A stretch of 49,579 bases of DNA from a virus: IMG/VR virus record IMGVR_UViG_3300050120_000179, positions 1 to 49,579 of that record; one strand, written 5' to 3'. A program made the translations under genes and the position numbers. Position 1 is the first letter of the stretch. Each line of letters opens with the position of its first letter. The notes below the pieces were generated by a model that was given only the letters and a program-made list of their open reading frames with translations, had not been told where the DNA came from and made no database searches. This document shows, piece by piece, positions 40,994 through 47,666 of this stretch.

Positions 40994-41267
40994 CATCTTT
41001 TACTCCAAAATCTTCAGCTTGCGGATAGTCTTGCCAATGCGTTATATATTCCAGAACATTTATTGGTGTCCCTGACGCATATCTTCCCTGATTCCAGTTA
41101 GGCCAACCCTCGTTGTCAATAAAATCAACCCTGCCGTGAGTGACTTCTAATTCCGGGCCTTTGTGGTATTTCATATGCCAATAGTCACCCAGGCGATGAT
41201 CAATCATCACAATGACCATTTTCCGGGTTTCAGGCAGATTTTCATCAACAGAAATCCACTTAGTCAT
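40986..41267 (-). CDS. DUF551 protein
   Basis: 93 aa. Starts with WISVDENLPETRKMVIVMI and continues with VTHGRVDFIDNEGW and ITHWQDYPQAE, the DUF551 signature found in many phages. Function unknown. Confidence 0.8.
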   Translation of the reverse strand: MTKWISVDENLPETRKMVIVMIDHRLGDYWHMKYHKGPELEVTHGRVDFIDNEGWPNWNQGRYASGTPINVLEYITHWQDYPQAEDFGVKDDE

Positions 41268-41827
41268 TTCTTATATCCCCTGAACGTCAGTGATACACGG
41301 GGCTTGATGATTGAATTTCCAGACTTAGGAATCATATGAACATGGGAATCCTGCATTCCAGGTTTCATGATGCATATGGAACCATCAGCCAGAATCAGTT
41401 CTTCATAATCATTACGATCCCCGTCTTTTTCAGCAAACCGGATAGCCCGTTCGGCACCAAAGGACACGATCACGATAGGACGTTCATCATCCATTTCAGG
41501 CGAATCATCCGCGTGCCAACCCAACCAATCCCTGTTGTCCTTATATCCATTCACAAAGCAGACCTCAAGTCTACTGCCTGTATACCTTTGGACAACATCC
41601 TGAATGTGTTCTAGGACAATTGTCCACGGTTGAACTTCATAGGTTCTAACCCCGGCACCAGACCCATAGGTGTAGGGTTCAGGAATATCATTGCAGTAAT
41701 ATTCCTTCCGGGGAGTGGAACCTACTCGAACCCAATTCAGAGTATTCCAAAAATGACTTGCAATATCAAAGCTATATTTGTCAATACTGAAAAGGTTCGG
41801 TATGTATTCAATTGGAGCGGGTTTCAT
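41264..41827 (-). CDS. AlkB-like Fe(II)/2-oxoglutarate dioxygenase
   Basis: 187 aa from ATG 41827 (ATGA with the upstream gene). Iron site GWHADDSPEMDDE (HxD), distal His in DSHVHMIPKSG, and RVSLTFR (RxxxxxR for 2-oxoglutarate). AlkB enzymes remove alkyl groups from DNA or RNA bases. With so many phage tRNAs nearby, tRNA demethylation is a conceivable role. Confidence 0.85.
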   Translation of the reverse strand: MKPAPIEYIPNLFSIDKYSFDIASHFWNTLNWVRVGSTPRKEYYCNDIPEPYTYGSGAGVRTYEVQPWTIVLEHIQDVVQRYTGSRLEVCFVNGYKDNRDWLGWHADDSPEMDDERPIVIVSFGAERAIRFAEKDGDRNDYEELILADGSICIMKPGMQDSHVHMIPKSGNSIIKPRVSLTFRGYKK

Positions 41828-42039
41828 ATAGTCATCATACGAAAAATGATTCCACCAAGGAATGTCCACATGACAGCACCAGCGATTTTATCATCAGGCC
41901 ATACTTCAGGGTTAAATCCCATCAGATAGGAAAATGAATGAAATATCAGAAATCCAACAGGAAATAGATATATGATGAAAATGATTATGCCAAATATAGC
42001 CATAATCGTTTCACTATATTTTTCAAAGAATTTTTCCAT
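41824..42039 (-). CDS. 71-aa membrane protein
   Basis: Two hydrophobic segments (IMAIFGIIIFIIYLFPVGFLI and a C-terminal one). Unknown. Part of an overlapping run of membrane genes. Confidence 0.65.
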   Translation of the reverse strand: MEKFFEKYSETIMAIFGIIIFIIYLFPVGFLIFHSFSYLMGFNPEVWPDDKIAGAVMWTFLGGIIFRMMTI

Positions 42040-42404
42040 TATTTTACCAAATGACGAGCATATTCAATCAACCAGACTTTAGGAGCGATCCAAATCTGTA
42101 ACCAATCGAAACATCCCCAAAATGAAATTACAGCAATCAGAGTTAGAATTGATGTAGTGATTACAATAAAGACTTGCGGTAATCCTTCCCATTCATATTG
42201 TTCACAACGTTTAAAAAGATAGGGAACAAGGAACCACATTCCAACCAATGTGATAACACATGATAGTTGCTGTATTATTGAATTAATTACATTCCAAACG
42301 AGCAATTGATGAATGATATCTGGCATTTGACTACTGCCGAAATCAATGCCTTGACTGATCTTGGACAATACCTGAGTGATAGCCACTTGCAAATCGGGAT
42401 TCAT
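42039..42404 (-). CDS. 121-aa membrane protein
   Basis: Three hydrophobic segments (IIQQLSCVITLVGMWFLVPY, VFIVITTSILTLIAVISFW). Unknown. Confidence 0.65.
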   Translation of the reverse strand: MNPDLQVAITQVLSKISQGIDFGSSQMPDIIHQLLVWNVINSIIQQLSCVITLVGMWFLVPYLFKRCEQYEWEGLPQVFIVITTSILTLIAVISFWGCFDWLQIWIAPKVWLIEYARHLVK

Positions 42405-42823
42405 GTCGTTCCTATACTGGTTATTGATTTACATACAGACCAGTGAGTATAAACGATCCAAAGAATAAAACAATAATTCATTTGATGGGATAGTTGTTCA
42501 AATCCAACTAGGACACCATTTTCATAACTTTCCTGTCCCCATTTACGCACATTAACGATATACATTTTGAGCCAGTCTTGGGTATAGTGCCAGATGAATT
42601 CGATTAGCATCAGATAGATCAACCACATAGACTGAAAACCAAACGATGATAGGATGAAAAATGTAACTATCGCATGAAAGCCAGAATGAATGATTCCGCC
42701 TAGCAAGCCAAAGGTGTTATCCTCTTCCAGAAACGGATTGGGCAATACATAATCAAGCAGGAAATGTTTGATTTGTATCATAACAAAAAGGAATAGTAGA
42801 ATATTGATAGGCATGATAGACAT
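42401..42823 (-). CDS. DUF3307-like membrane protein
   Basis: 140 aa. QIKHFLLDYVLPNPF, GGIIHSGFHAIVTF, and HYTQDWLKMYIVN resemble DUF3307 phage membrane proteins, with conserved His/Asp within spans. Function unknown. Confidence 0.6.
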   Translation of the reverse strand: MSIMPINILLFLFVMIQIKHFLLDYVLPNPFLEEDNTFGLLGGIIHSGFHAIVTFFILSSFGFQSMWLIYLMLIEFIWHYTQDWLKMYIVNVRKWGQESYENGVLVGFEQLSHQMNYCFILWIVYTHWSVCKSITSIGTT

Positions 42824-42880
42824 CGTTACATTTTTGTAAAACTTATTCTAGTCGAAGATCATCGTAAAGTCAAGAGTATT

Positions 42881-42964
42881 TGGTGGGCCGAGAGGGATTT
42901 GAACCCTCAATCCCGAAGGCGACGGATTTTAAGTCCGTAGTGTATACCGTTCCACCACCGGCCC
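42881..42964 (-). tRNA. tRNA-Leu (UAA)
   Basis: Type II. Acceptor GGGCCGG/CTCGGCCC region, anticodon loop CTTAAAA (TAA), variable arm GCCTTCGGGAT, T-arm GGTTCAAATCC, A73 and encoded CCA. Confidence 0.92.
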
Positions 42965-43049
42965 AAATTGTTATTTTATAGCAGGATGATAGGTAGCGAG
43001 ATAAACTATCATCATTACCAACCACACAATAAAGATACCTGTTCTTTTC

Positions 43050-43100
43050 ATTATAGTCCAAAAAACAAAAAAGCCCAAACAGATTTTACTCTATTTGGGC
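43050..43100 (-). terminator. Terminator followed by TATAAT (possible third composite)
   Basis: Minus strand: AGCCCAAA ... TTTGGGCTTTTTT terminates the 75-aa gene. Its 3' arm contains TTGGGC (43078-43073), 17 bp from TATAAT (43055-43050). The -35 is weak, but the layout mirrors the sites at 18793 and 34620 and would serve tRNA-Leu. Confidence 0.6.
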
Positions 43101-43120
43101 TATATTTACAGATTTTTAAA

Positions 43121-43348
43121 TTAGAGTTTGGCTTTGAACTTCGCAAAGACGGCTTCTAACTTGGCAACATCTGCTTCAGCAAGGGCTACGACCTTGTGAA
43201 TTTCAGCCTTAACATCATCCAAGAGGGTATGTTTTTCGGCCACAACGGTCGCAGTAACGGCACCAGCTACCGCGTTAGCGACAGCAGTAGTTAGCGAAGG
43301 GGCTTCAGCAGGCGTAGCTGCAACGGCAGGGGTAACGGCATCGGTCAT
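43121..43348 (-). CDS. Small Ala/Val-rich protein
   Basis: 75 aa: Ala/Pro/Thr-rich N half, then an amphipathic helix (DDVKAEIHKVVALAEADVAK). GGAG upstream. CTAAATA 41 bp upstream suggests late expression. Possibly a minor virion or DNA-associated protein. Confidence 0.65.
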   Translation of the reverse strand: MTDAVTPAVAATPAEAPSLTTAVANAVAGAVTATVVAEKHTLLDDVKAEIHKVVALAEADVAKLEAVFAKFKAKL

Positions 43349-43388
43349 TATTATTTTTCTCCAAGGGTAATAAGGGATAATACATCCT

Positions 43389-43396
43389 TATTTAGT
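43389..43396 (-). promoter_or_regulatory. Late-type octamer ACTAAATA
   Basis: Minus strand, 41 bp before the ATG at 43348. Confidence 0.35.
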
Positions 43397-43409
43397 CCCT
43401 ATACAAAAC

Positions 43410-43561
43410 AGGTTAGGGTTCCGGCTTCTCTTATGTCCATACCACCGTAATATGGATTGTTCAGTTTCTACTGACAATATCATGGATACCCATGCGTCTG
43501 TCCAACGCTGAAGCATGTCGGACAATCATAGTAGTAGTTAGTTGGTTGCTGAACCTAACCT
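43410..43561 (-). ncRNA. Candidate structured RNA A (between tRNA-Met and a CDS)
   Basis: No ORF in 43397-43566. Ends pair (AGGTTAGG at 43410-43417 with CCTAACCT at 43554-43561). Internal hairpins include TGTCC...GGACA and TTGTCAGT-AGAA-ACTGAACAA on the minus strand. Not similar to a class I know. Confidence 0.35.
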
Positions 43562-43566
43562 AAAAA

Positions 43567-43641
43567 TGGTAGCGGGGATGGGATTTGAACCCATGACTTC
43601 TAGGTTATGAGCCTAGCACTCTGCCACTGAGTTACCCCGCA
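43567..43641 (-). tRNA. tRNA-Met (CAU), unpaired 1:72
   Basis: Anticodon loop CTCATAA (CAT), stem CTAGG/CCTAG, D-stem ACTC/GAGT, T-arm GGTTCAAATCC, acceptor TGCGGGG/CCCCGCT with T1-T72 unpaired, A73 and encoded CCA. The 1:72 mismatch is an initiator trait, but C11-G24 and the AGG/CCT anticodon stem are elongator-like. Elongator, initiator-like or Ile2 remains open. Confidence 0.85.
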
Positions 43642-43649
43642 ATAGAACT

Positions 43650-43808
43650 TTAAGCCGCGTCTTTGTCGCCATCAACGGGCTTGTCATCATTTTTCTTATC
43701 GATGGGCGTGTCATCATCACCATCTTTTTCGGCATCGGGTTTGTCATCATCGCCCGGTTTAACGTCTTTTACATCTTCTTCAGCTAGAAATTGGCTAAAT
43801 GTTTTCAT
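43650..43808 (-). CDS. 52-aa acidic protein with capsid-targeting-like N terminus
   Basis: MKTFSQFLAE at the start closely matches the T4 capsid-targeting peptide MKTYQEFIAE, with L-A-E as a probable prohead-protease site. The remainder is a low-complexity Asp/Lys chain (DDDKPDAEKDGDDD). Likely an internal head peptide. AAAGGAAAGTAAA upstream. Confidence 0.6.
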   Translation of the reverse strand: MKTFSQFLAEEDVKDVKPGDDDKPDAEKDGDDDTPIDKKNDDKPVDGDKDAA

Positions 43809-43887
43809 TTTACTTTCCTTTATTAAATGTCTGTAATAACAGTCTTAAACTTACTTAATGACTGAAATTAGAGACATTAAGTGTTCC

Positions 43888-43963
43888 TGGCGATGAGTAG
43901 GGGACTCGAACCCCTAACAGATGGATAGACAATCCACTATTCTACCAATTGAATTAACTCACC
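43888..43963 (-). tRNA. tRNA-Asp (GUC)
   Basis: Anticodon loop TTGTCTA (GTC), acceptor GGTGAGT/ACTCATC, T-arm GGTTCGAGTCC, G73 and CCA. Confidence 0.92.
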
Positions 43964-43968
43964 TAATT

Positions 43969-44211
43969 TTAAAACGTATCCAGCAATTTTTGCATGGCAG
44001 CTTTAAAAGCACCCACATCCGATCCCTGAAGCGTAATGGTAACGGTTTCATTTTCACCCTGAACCTTATCAGTAGCTAAAATGCCAACACGACCTTGATC
44101 ATTTTCAATCGTAATTTCAATATTACCGCGTGATACGACGACTGTTTTATACCCCGAATCATATGAAACTTCTGATTCATTAACTTTCATAAATTCTTGA
44201 AATGTTTTCAT
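43969..44211 (-). CDS. 80-aa protein with capsid-targeting-like N terminus
   Basis: ATG 44211 chosen, giving MKTFQEFMKVNE; AAAGAGAAAA precedes it. The start matches the T4 internal-protein leader except around the cleavage site (V-N-E). The mature part is a compact beta/alpha domain (YKTVVVSRGNIEITIEND). Third member of the group with 43650 and 9450. Confidence 0.6.
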   Translation of the reverse strand: MKTFQEFMKVNESEVSYDSGYKTVVVSRGNIEITIENDQGRVGILATDKVQGENETVTITLQGSDVGAFKAAMQKLLDTF

Positions 44212-44221
44212 TTTTCTCTTT

Positions 44222-44368
44222 TTAATCGTTATCCCAATCATCATGAGCAGCATAAACACCTTTCATGAAATCGAAGTATTCTTGACTATCTTTCGGATAT
44301 GGACAGTCTAATGGCATTTTTGGATGGTAAGCTTCGAATCCTTCCCAATAATAGGCATTCTTTTCCAT
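44222..44368 (-). CDS. Ribosome modulation factor-like peptide
   Basis: 48 aa. AYYWEGFEAYHPKMPLDCPY then a FMKGVYAAHDDW end follows the RMF pattern (G..A...G....CPY.......W..G...A). RMF dimerises and idles ribosomes. In a tRNA-rich phage region it may act on host translation. Assigned by pattern only. Confidence 0.5.
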   Translation of the reverse strand: MEKNAYYWEGFEAYHPKMPLDCPYPKDSQEYFDFMKGVYAAHDDWDND

Positions 44369-44379
44369 AATTAATTCCT

Positions 44380-44455
44380 TGGTGGATGCGATAGGAATCG
44401 AACCTATTTCAACGGTTCTTCAAACCGCCGCTATGACCACATCAGCTACACATCC
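44380..44455 (-). tRNA. tRNA-Phe (GAA)
   Basis: Anticodon loop TTGAAGA (GAA), acceptor GGATGTG/CGCATCC, T-arm GGTTCGATTCC, A73 and CCA. Confidence 0.9.
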
Positions 44456-44534
44456 CTCTTCATAAGAGGCACATTTAGCTACTTTAACTACCAAAAATTG
44501 GGTTAATAGCCCTAAATGAACCCCTTACGTTAAT

Positions 44535-44608
44535 TGGAGCGAGTATGGGGAATCGAACCCACAGCTACACTGCTTGGAAGGCAGGCGACACACCTTGTGC
44601 GTACTCGC
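44535..44608 (-). tRNA. tRNA-Gly (UCC), irregular
   Basis: Acceptor GCGAGTA/TACTCGC, anticodon loop CTTCCAA (TCC), T73 and CCA. Position 8 is C instead of U, and the T-stem needs a bulged U (TGTGGG/CCCCA). Probably functional but diverged. Confidence 0.82.
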
Positions 44609-44621
44609 ATTTAAATTGTCT

Positions 44622-44697
44622 TTGCTCCCCAGACTGGACTCGAACCAATGACCCTCGCATTAACAGTGCGGTACTCTACCAACTGAGCTACAAGGGA
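44622..44697 (-). tRNA. tRNA-Asn (GUU), CCA not encoded
   Basis: Anticodon loop CTGTTAA (GTT), D-loop AGTTGGTA, T-arm GGTTCGAGTCC, G73 followed by CAA, not CCA. Acceptor has a T6-T67 mismatch. It would need host CCA-adding enzyme. Confidence 0.88.
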
Positions 44698-44715
44698 GCA
44701 AAAACAACTTCTATA

Positions 44716-44977
44716 CATTCAGGATAGGACGTTTGGGCTTGATACCAAATCAGTAACACACTACCAGTTACCTGCGGTAGGGTATGCGTCCATAGAGCCT
44801 ACTCCATTTTCCTATCAGCATCTTCGCAGCTTGAAAGTACTGTTGTCCATTTCTTCTGTAATTACCCAGGGTACTTTGTGACAAGGTTTGGTTTAAGCAG
44901 TGACCTATACAGCTTCAAGTTTCATATTTCTGCATCATACTTAGTGTGTCCATCCACACCGCGCCCTATCCTGAATG
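44716..44977 (-). ncRNA. Candidate structured RNA B, 262 nt with a 13-bp closing stem
   Basis: Ends CATTCAGGATAGG and CCTATCCTGAATG are perfect 13-base complements. There is no ORF over most of the stretch. Internal hairpins include GTGTG-GATG-GACAC near the 5' end (minus strand). It lies between tRNA-Asn and a 49-aa gene whose stop is in the closing stem. Not similar to RNase P, tmRNA or 6S by eye. Confidence 0.5.
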
Positions 44978-45115
44978 CACAGATATACGCTTTACTTCAA
45001 CTAGTTTACCATTAAATTCAAATGGAATTCCAGTTTTCATGGAAAGTCTTAAATCTTTTGTTGCTTTAGGATCACTTAATATGTCCCTTATTAACTTAGA
45101 TTTCTTGACTCGCAT
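44966..45115 (-). CDS. 49-aa basic protein
   Basis: ATG 45115 to TAG 44966. Basic helix MRVKKSKLIRDILSDPK, then beta (IPFEFNGKLVEVKRI). Unknown. Ends inside the closing stem of RNA B. Confidence 0.5.
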   Translation of the reverse strand: MRVKKSKLIRDILSDPKATKDLRLSMKTGIPFEFNGKLVEVKRISVHSG

Positions 45116-45126
45116 GATAATCCTTA

Positions 45127-45202
45127 TGGCGAACAGGGTAGGAGTCGAACCTACAACCTACGGATTTGGAATCCGTTGCTCTGCCAATTGAGCCACCTGA
45201 AC
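45127..45202 (-). tRNA. tRNA-Trp (CCA)
   Basis: Anticodon loop TTCCAAA (CCA), D-stem GCTC/GAGC, T-arm GGTTCGACTCC, G73 and CCA. Acceptor GTTCAGG/CCTGTTC has two U-U mismatches (2:71 and 3:70). Confidence 0.88.
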
Positions 45203-45213
45203 GTGTAAAAAAT

Positions 45214-45287
45214 TGGTCAGGAATGGTGGAGTTGAACCACCGCCACATGCTTCCAAAGCAAGTACGCTACCGTAACGCTTATTCCTG
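45214..45287 (-). tRNA. tRNA-Pro (UGG)
   Basis: Anticodon loop TTTGGAA (TGG), acceptor CAGGAAT/ATTCCTG with the Pro-typical C1-G72, T-arm GGTTCAACTCC, A73 and CCA. Position 8 is A. Confidence 0.88.
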
Positions 45288-45296
45288 ATTAACTAT

Positions 45297-45458
45297 TTAA
45301 CCCATTCCTTCATCGTCAAAGAATTGGATCAATCTTTTCTTTAATTCCTTTCTCCGAAGGAAAATGTCCTTTTCCCAAAAATCAGGATCAACCACTTCCT
45401 GTTGATGTTTCATCAAATATTCAGTTAATTTTTCAATTAAATCTTGAGTATCAGGCAT
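45297..45458 (-). CDS. 53-aa charged protein
   Basis: ATG 45458; upstream in-frame sequence is tRNA-Tyr. Helical (DLIEKLTEYLMKHQQEVVD, RRKELKKRLIQFFDDE). Unknown. Confidence 0.55.
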   Translation of the reverse strand: MPDTQDLIEKLTEYLMKHQQEVVDPDFWEKDIFLRRKELKKRLIQFFDDEGMG

Positions 45459-45473
45459 TTTGATCCAATATAA

Positions 45474-45561
45474 ATGGTGGGTTGGGTAGGATTCGAACCT
45501 ACAACATCCGAAGATAACGGGGTTACAGCCCGCCGCCGAAACCAATCTCGACAACCAACCC
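45474..45561 (-). tRNA. tRNA-Tyr (GUA)
   Basis: Type II. Anticodon loop CTGTAAC (GTA), acceptor GGGTTGG/CCAACCC, variable arm ATCTTCGGAT, A73 and CCA. Confidence 0.93.
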
Positions 45562-45572
45562 AAGTACTTTAC

Positions 45573-45815
45573 TTATTCATCCTTAATATTTCTCAATATA
45601 ATATCGATTTGTCTATCAGGATTTTCATTGAATTTCTTGGTAGTTGCTTTACGATAGGACTTTTTCTGACTAATAAACTTCCTATCATGCGTTCTTTTGT
45701 TGACCAACGGCATGCAGCTATTACAGGTTGGTCTTCCTGATGGTGAATGACCACCCAAAGAAAACGCCTGTAACGGCTTGGCACGATTGCAGGAACAACA
45801 TCGAAGCTCATCCAT
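45573..45815 (-). CDS. Small zinc-finger protein (HNH-associated type)
   Basis: 80 aa. CCSCNRAKPLQAF...GRPTCNSCMPL is the CxxC...CxxC finger common at the N terminus of phage HNH endonucleases and endonuclease VII-like proteins; no full HNH core follows, so it may be a remnant or a stand-alone DNA binder. The tail is basic. Confidence 0.55.
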   Translation of the reverse strand: MDELRCCSCNRAKPLQAFSLGGHSPSGRPTCNSCMPLVNKRTHDRKFISQKKSYRKATTKKFNENPDRQIDIILRNIKDE

Positions 45816-45827
45816 AATAAATCCATA

Positions 45828-45902
45828 TGGTGGGAATTAATGGTTTCGAACCAATGACCCTCGCCGTGTAAGGGCGATGCTCTACCACTGAGCTAAATTC
45901 CC
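45828..45902 (-). tRNA. tRNA-Val (UAC)
   Basis: Anticodon loop CTTACAC (TAC), acceptor GGGAATT/AATTCCC, T-arm GGTTCGAAACC, A73 and CCA. Confidence 0.93.
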
Positions 45903-45911
45903 ATTTAAAAC

Positions 45912-45988
45912 TGGTGTCGATAGAGGGGATTGAACCCTCATTGCCGGATTGAAAGTCCGGATTCCTAAACCGATTAGAAGATATCGAC
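45912..45988 (-). tRNA. tRNA-Glu (UUC)
   Basis: Anticodon loop CTTTCAA (TTC), acceptor GTCGATA/TATCGAC, T-arm GGTTCAATCCC, A73 and CCA. Confidence 0.92.
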
Positions 45989-45997
45989 ATTAAAACT

Positions 45998-46087
45998 TGG
46001 CGGGACATACAGGATTTGAACCTGTGGACCCTTTCGAGTCTACGGTTTAGCAAACCGTTGCAATCGGCCATACTCTGCCAATGTCCC
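45998..46087 (-). tRNA. tRNA-Ser (GCU)
   Basis: Type II. Anticodon loop TTGCTAA (GCT), acceptor GGGACAT/ATGTCCC, variable arm GACTCGAAAGGGTC, G73 and CCA. Second Ser tRNA (first at 33631). Confidence 0.93.
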
Positions 46088-46091
46088 AATA

Positions 46092-46511
46092 TTATTGACC
46101 TAATACACTATAATGTGTCAAGCAAACTATTTGTTGATCATAAACTACAACATATGGATTAGGTGAACCATCCAAAGCCACTAGTTTTCTATGCTTCAAA
46201 AGGTCTGGAATATAATCACCATGATTAGAAACCGGGCCTAAAGGACCAAAAGTATCTGAAATTTTATCATGAATCAGATGAGTAATGAAATTAACAATTA
46301 TGTTAGTTCCTTCCAAAAATTCAACCTGATCACCAATACGAAACCTACCATCACTGGTTCTGCCGCCATTGACATGTTCATCATATAACAAATTATATTT
46401 TTTTAGATTAAATCTGTTATATAACTCAGGTCGAATTGTGAAATCGAGACGAGTTTCTTTAATTTCATTAGCCTGAATAGGTCTTAAAAGATCATCAATA
46501 TTATATTTCAT
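46092..46511 (-). CDS. Unknown 139-aa protein
   Basis: Contains LYDEHVNGGRTSDGRFRIGD and TFGPLGPVSNHGDYIPD. No family recognised. Between tRNA-Ser and candidate RNA C. Confidence 0.65.
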   Translation of the reverse strand: MKYNIDDLLRPIQANEIKETRLDFTIRPELYNRFNLKKYNLLYDEHVNGGRTSDGRFRIGDQVEFLEGTNIIVNFITHLIHDKISDTFGPLGPVSNHGDYIPDLLKHRKLVALDGSPNPYVVVYDQQIVCLTHYSVLGQ

Positions 46512-46550
46512 TACCTATCCCTTTAAATTTATGGGCCTTTTTATGCGAAA

Positions 46551-46692
46551 AGGACCAAAAACGGCAAAGTCAGGCGTTGCTTGCTGGTCAATGCGTCAGT
46601 CACTATGCCGGTACGCCCCTCGGAGCTACCCATACGGGAATTAGAGTAGCCATTTCACATCTGGTTAACAGTCTATAAACCTTGATGGTCCC
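46551..46692 (-). ncRNA. Candidate structured RNA C
   Basis: No ORF in 46512-46704. GGACCA (46552-46557) pairs with TGGTCC (46686-46691), and CGGCA/TGCCG pairs inside. A CCTTTT...AAAAAGG hairpin lies at the 3' end on the minus strand. Confidence 0.3.
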
Positions 46693-46704
46693 GGAAACAT
46701 TCAT

Positions 46705-46779
46705 TGGTGGACCGGGGGAGGATCGAACTCCCACTAAAGGCTTGCAAAGCCCCTGTGCTCCCATTATCACTACCAGCCC
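46705..46779 (-). tRNA. tRNA-Ala (UGC)
   Basis: Anticodon loop TTTGCAA (TGC), acceptor GGGCTGG/CCGGTCC with the G3-U70 pair that marks tRNA-Ala, A73 and CCA. Confidence 0.92.
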
Positions 46780-47306
46780 TAAACTCTACCTCTATGAAAA
46801 AATTCAGGCCAATTACCTTTTGAATCATTCCATTTTAAATTTTCAGTTCCATCAGTCAACCAGTATGAACCATATTGACTATTTTTACAACCTTTTTGAT
46901 GTTCAATTTCTTTAAATTTTTCTTTACGTTTCTTTCTTGAATTTATTGATTTTGATGCTTCAACAGCGGATAGTTGTGACCTTAATGCCAAATCATGCAG
47001 CCTCTGGAATTTAATCGGATCAGAAGTTTGCCTGAATATCATTTCTTTACTATTATTAGAAAATGTATCTATTCTAACATTTCCAATTTCATAATTCCCT
47101 AAATCATCAAACCGACATAAAGCCAAGGATTGAGAATGTATTGGCGGAAAACATCTAGGATCATTTCTAAATGGTTCCCATAAAAATTTAAATTCATCAT
47201 AAGAAAGAAGCATTTTAACAGAGTTTCCATTTCTATCGACTCTATTTCTACTATTTTCTCTAAGAATATATTTAAACTTTTTCAATATTAATTCATCAAA
47301 ATCCAT
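46779..47306 (-). CDS. Homing-endonuclease-like protein (HNH / NUMOD type)
   Basis: 175 aa. HSQSLALCRFDDLGNYEIGN then VRIDTFSNNSKE is the end of a phage HNH-like core ('..S..l.RiDn..gYe.GNvr..t...N..ak'). The C terminus QYGSYWLTDGTENLKW with PEFFHRGR is a NUMOD-type DNA-binding motif. The stop abuts the tRNA-Ala gene, a typical homing position. Confidence 0.65.
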   Translation of the reverse strand: MDFDELILKKFKYILRENSRNRVDRNGNSVKMLLSYDEFKFLWEPFRNDPRCFPPIHSQSLALCRFDDLGNYEIGNVRIDTFSNNSKEMIFRQTSDPIKFQRLHDLALRSQLSAVEASKSINSRKKRKEKFKEIEHQKGCKNSQYGSYWLTDGTENLKWNDSKGNWPEFFHRGRV

Positions 47307-47309
47307 TAA

Positions 47310-47492
47310 TCACCACTCACGATCTAGCGTTACTATTTCTAGTCTTAATCTTTCAATTTCATTAGCTGCTTCAATCAACAATTCGGATATTCTATCAGGT
47401 TTCCCTTCAATTACGCTTTTTCGGGATGAAATTTGTTGTCGTATTTCAGCACGTTTTCGTAGTCTGTAAACAACATCATCTTCATTAATCAT
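47310..47492 (-). CDS. 60-aa helical protein
   Basis: ATG 47492; upstream in-frame sequence is tRNA-Arg. Charged helices (DVVYRLRKRAEIRQQISSRK, EAANEIERLRLEIVTL). Phage proteins with an 'AA.EIErLR' segment are common; role unknown. Confidence 0.6.
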   Translation of the reverse strand: MINEDDVVYRLRKRAEIRQQISSRKSVIEGKPDRISELLIEAANEIERLRLEIVTLDREW

Positions 47493-47501
47493 GATAATCC
47501 T

Positions 47502-47576
47502 TGGTCCGCCCTGGTTGAATCGAACAACCGTCTTGAAGTTCGTAGCCTCAGATACTTTCCACTGTACTAAGGGCGG
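47502..47576 (-). tRNA. tRNA-Arg (ACG)
   Basis: Anticodon loop CTACGAA (ACG), acceptor CCGCCCT/AGGGCGG, T-arm TGTTCGATTCA, A73 and CCA. A34 would need deamination to inosine by host TadA. Confidence 0.9.
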
Positions 47577-47585
47577 ATTAAATAT

Positions 47586-47659
47586 TGGACTTGGATACTG
47601 GAATCGAACCAGTCTGCGGAGATTTGCAGTCACCTACCTAACCAATCGGTCAATCCAAG
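47586..47659 (-). tRNA. tRNA-Cys (GCA)
   Basis: Anticodon loop CTGCAAA (GCA), acceptor CTTGGAT/ATCCAAG, T-arm GGTTCGATTCC, U73 (typical of Cys) and CCA. One T-T mismatch in the anticodon stem. Confidence 0.9.
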
Positions 47660-47666
47660 TTGTTCC

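Noticed and set aside
42971-43051. 26-aa hydrophobic ORF between a terminator and tRNA-Leu
   Set aside because: Its ATG overlaps the TATAAT of the promoter, so a transcript from that promoter would begin after the start codon. No ribosome site.
42870-43061. 63-aa ORF ending through tRNA-Leu
   Set aside because: Its C-terminal third is the tRNA sequence read as protein.
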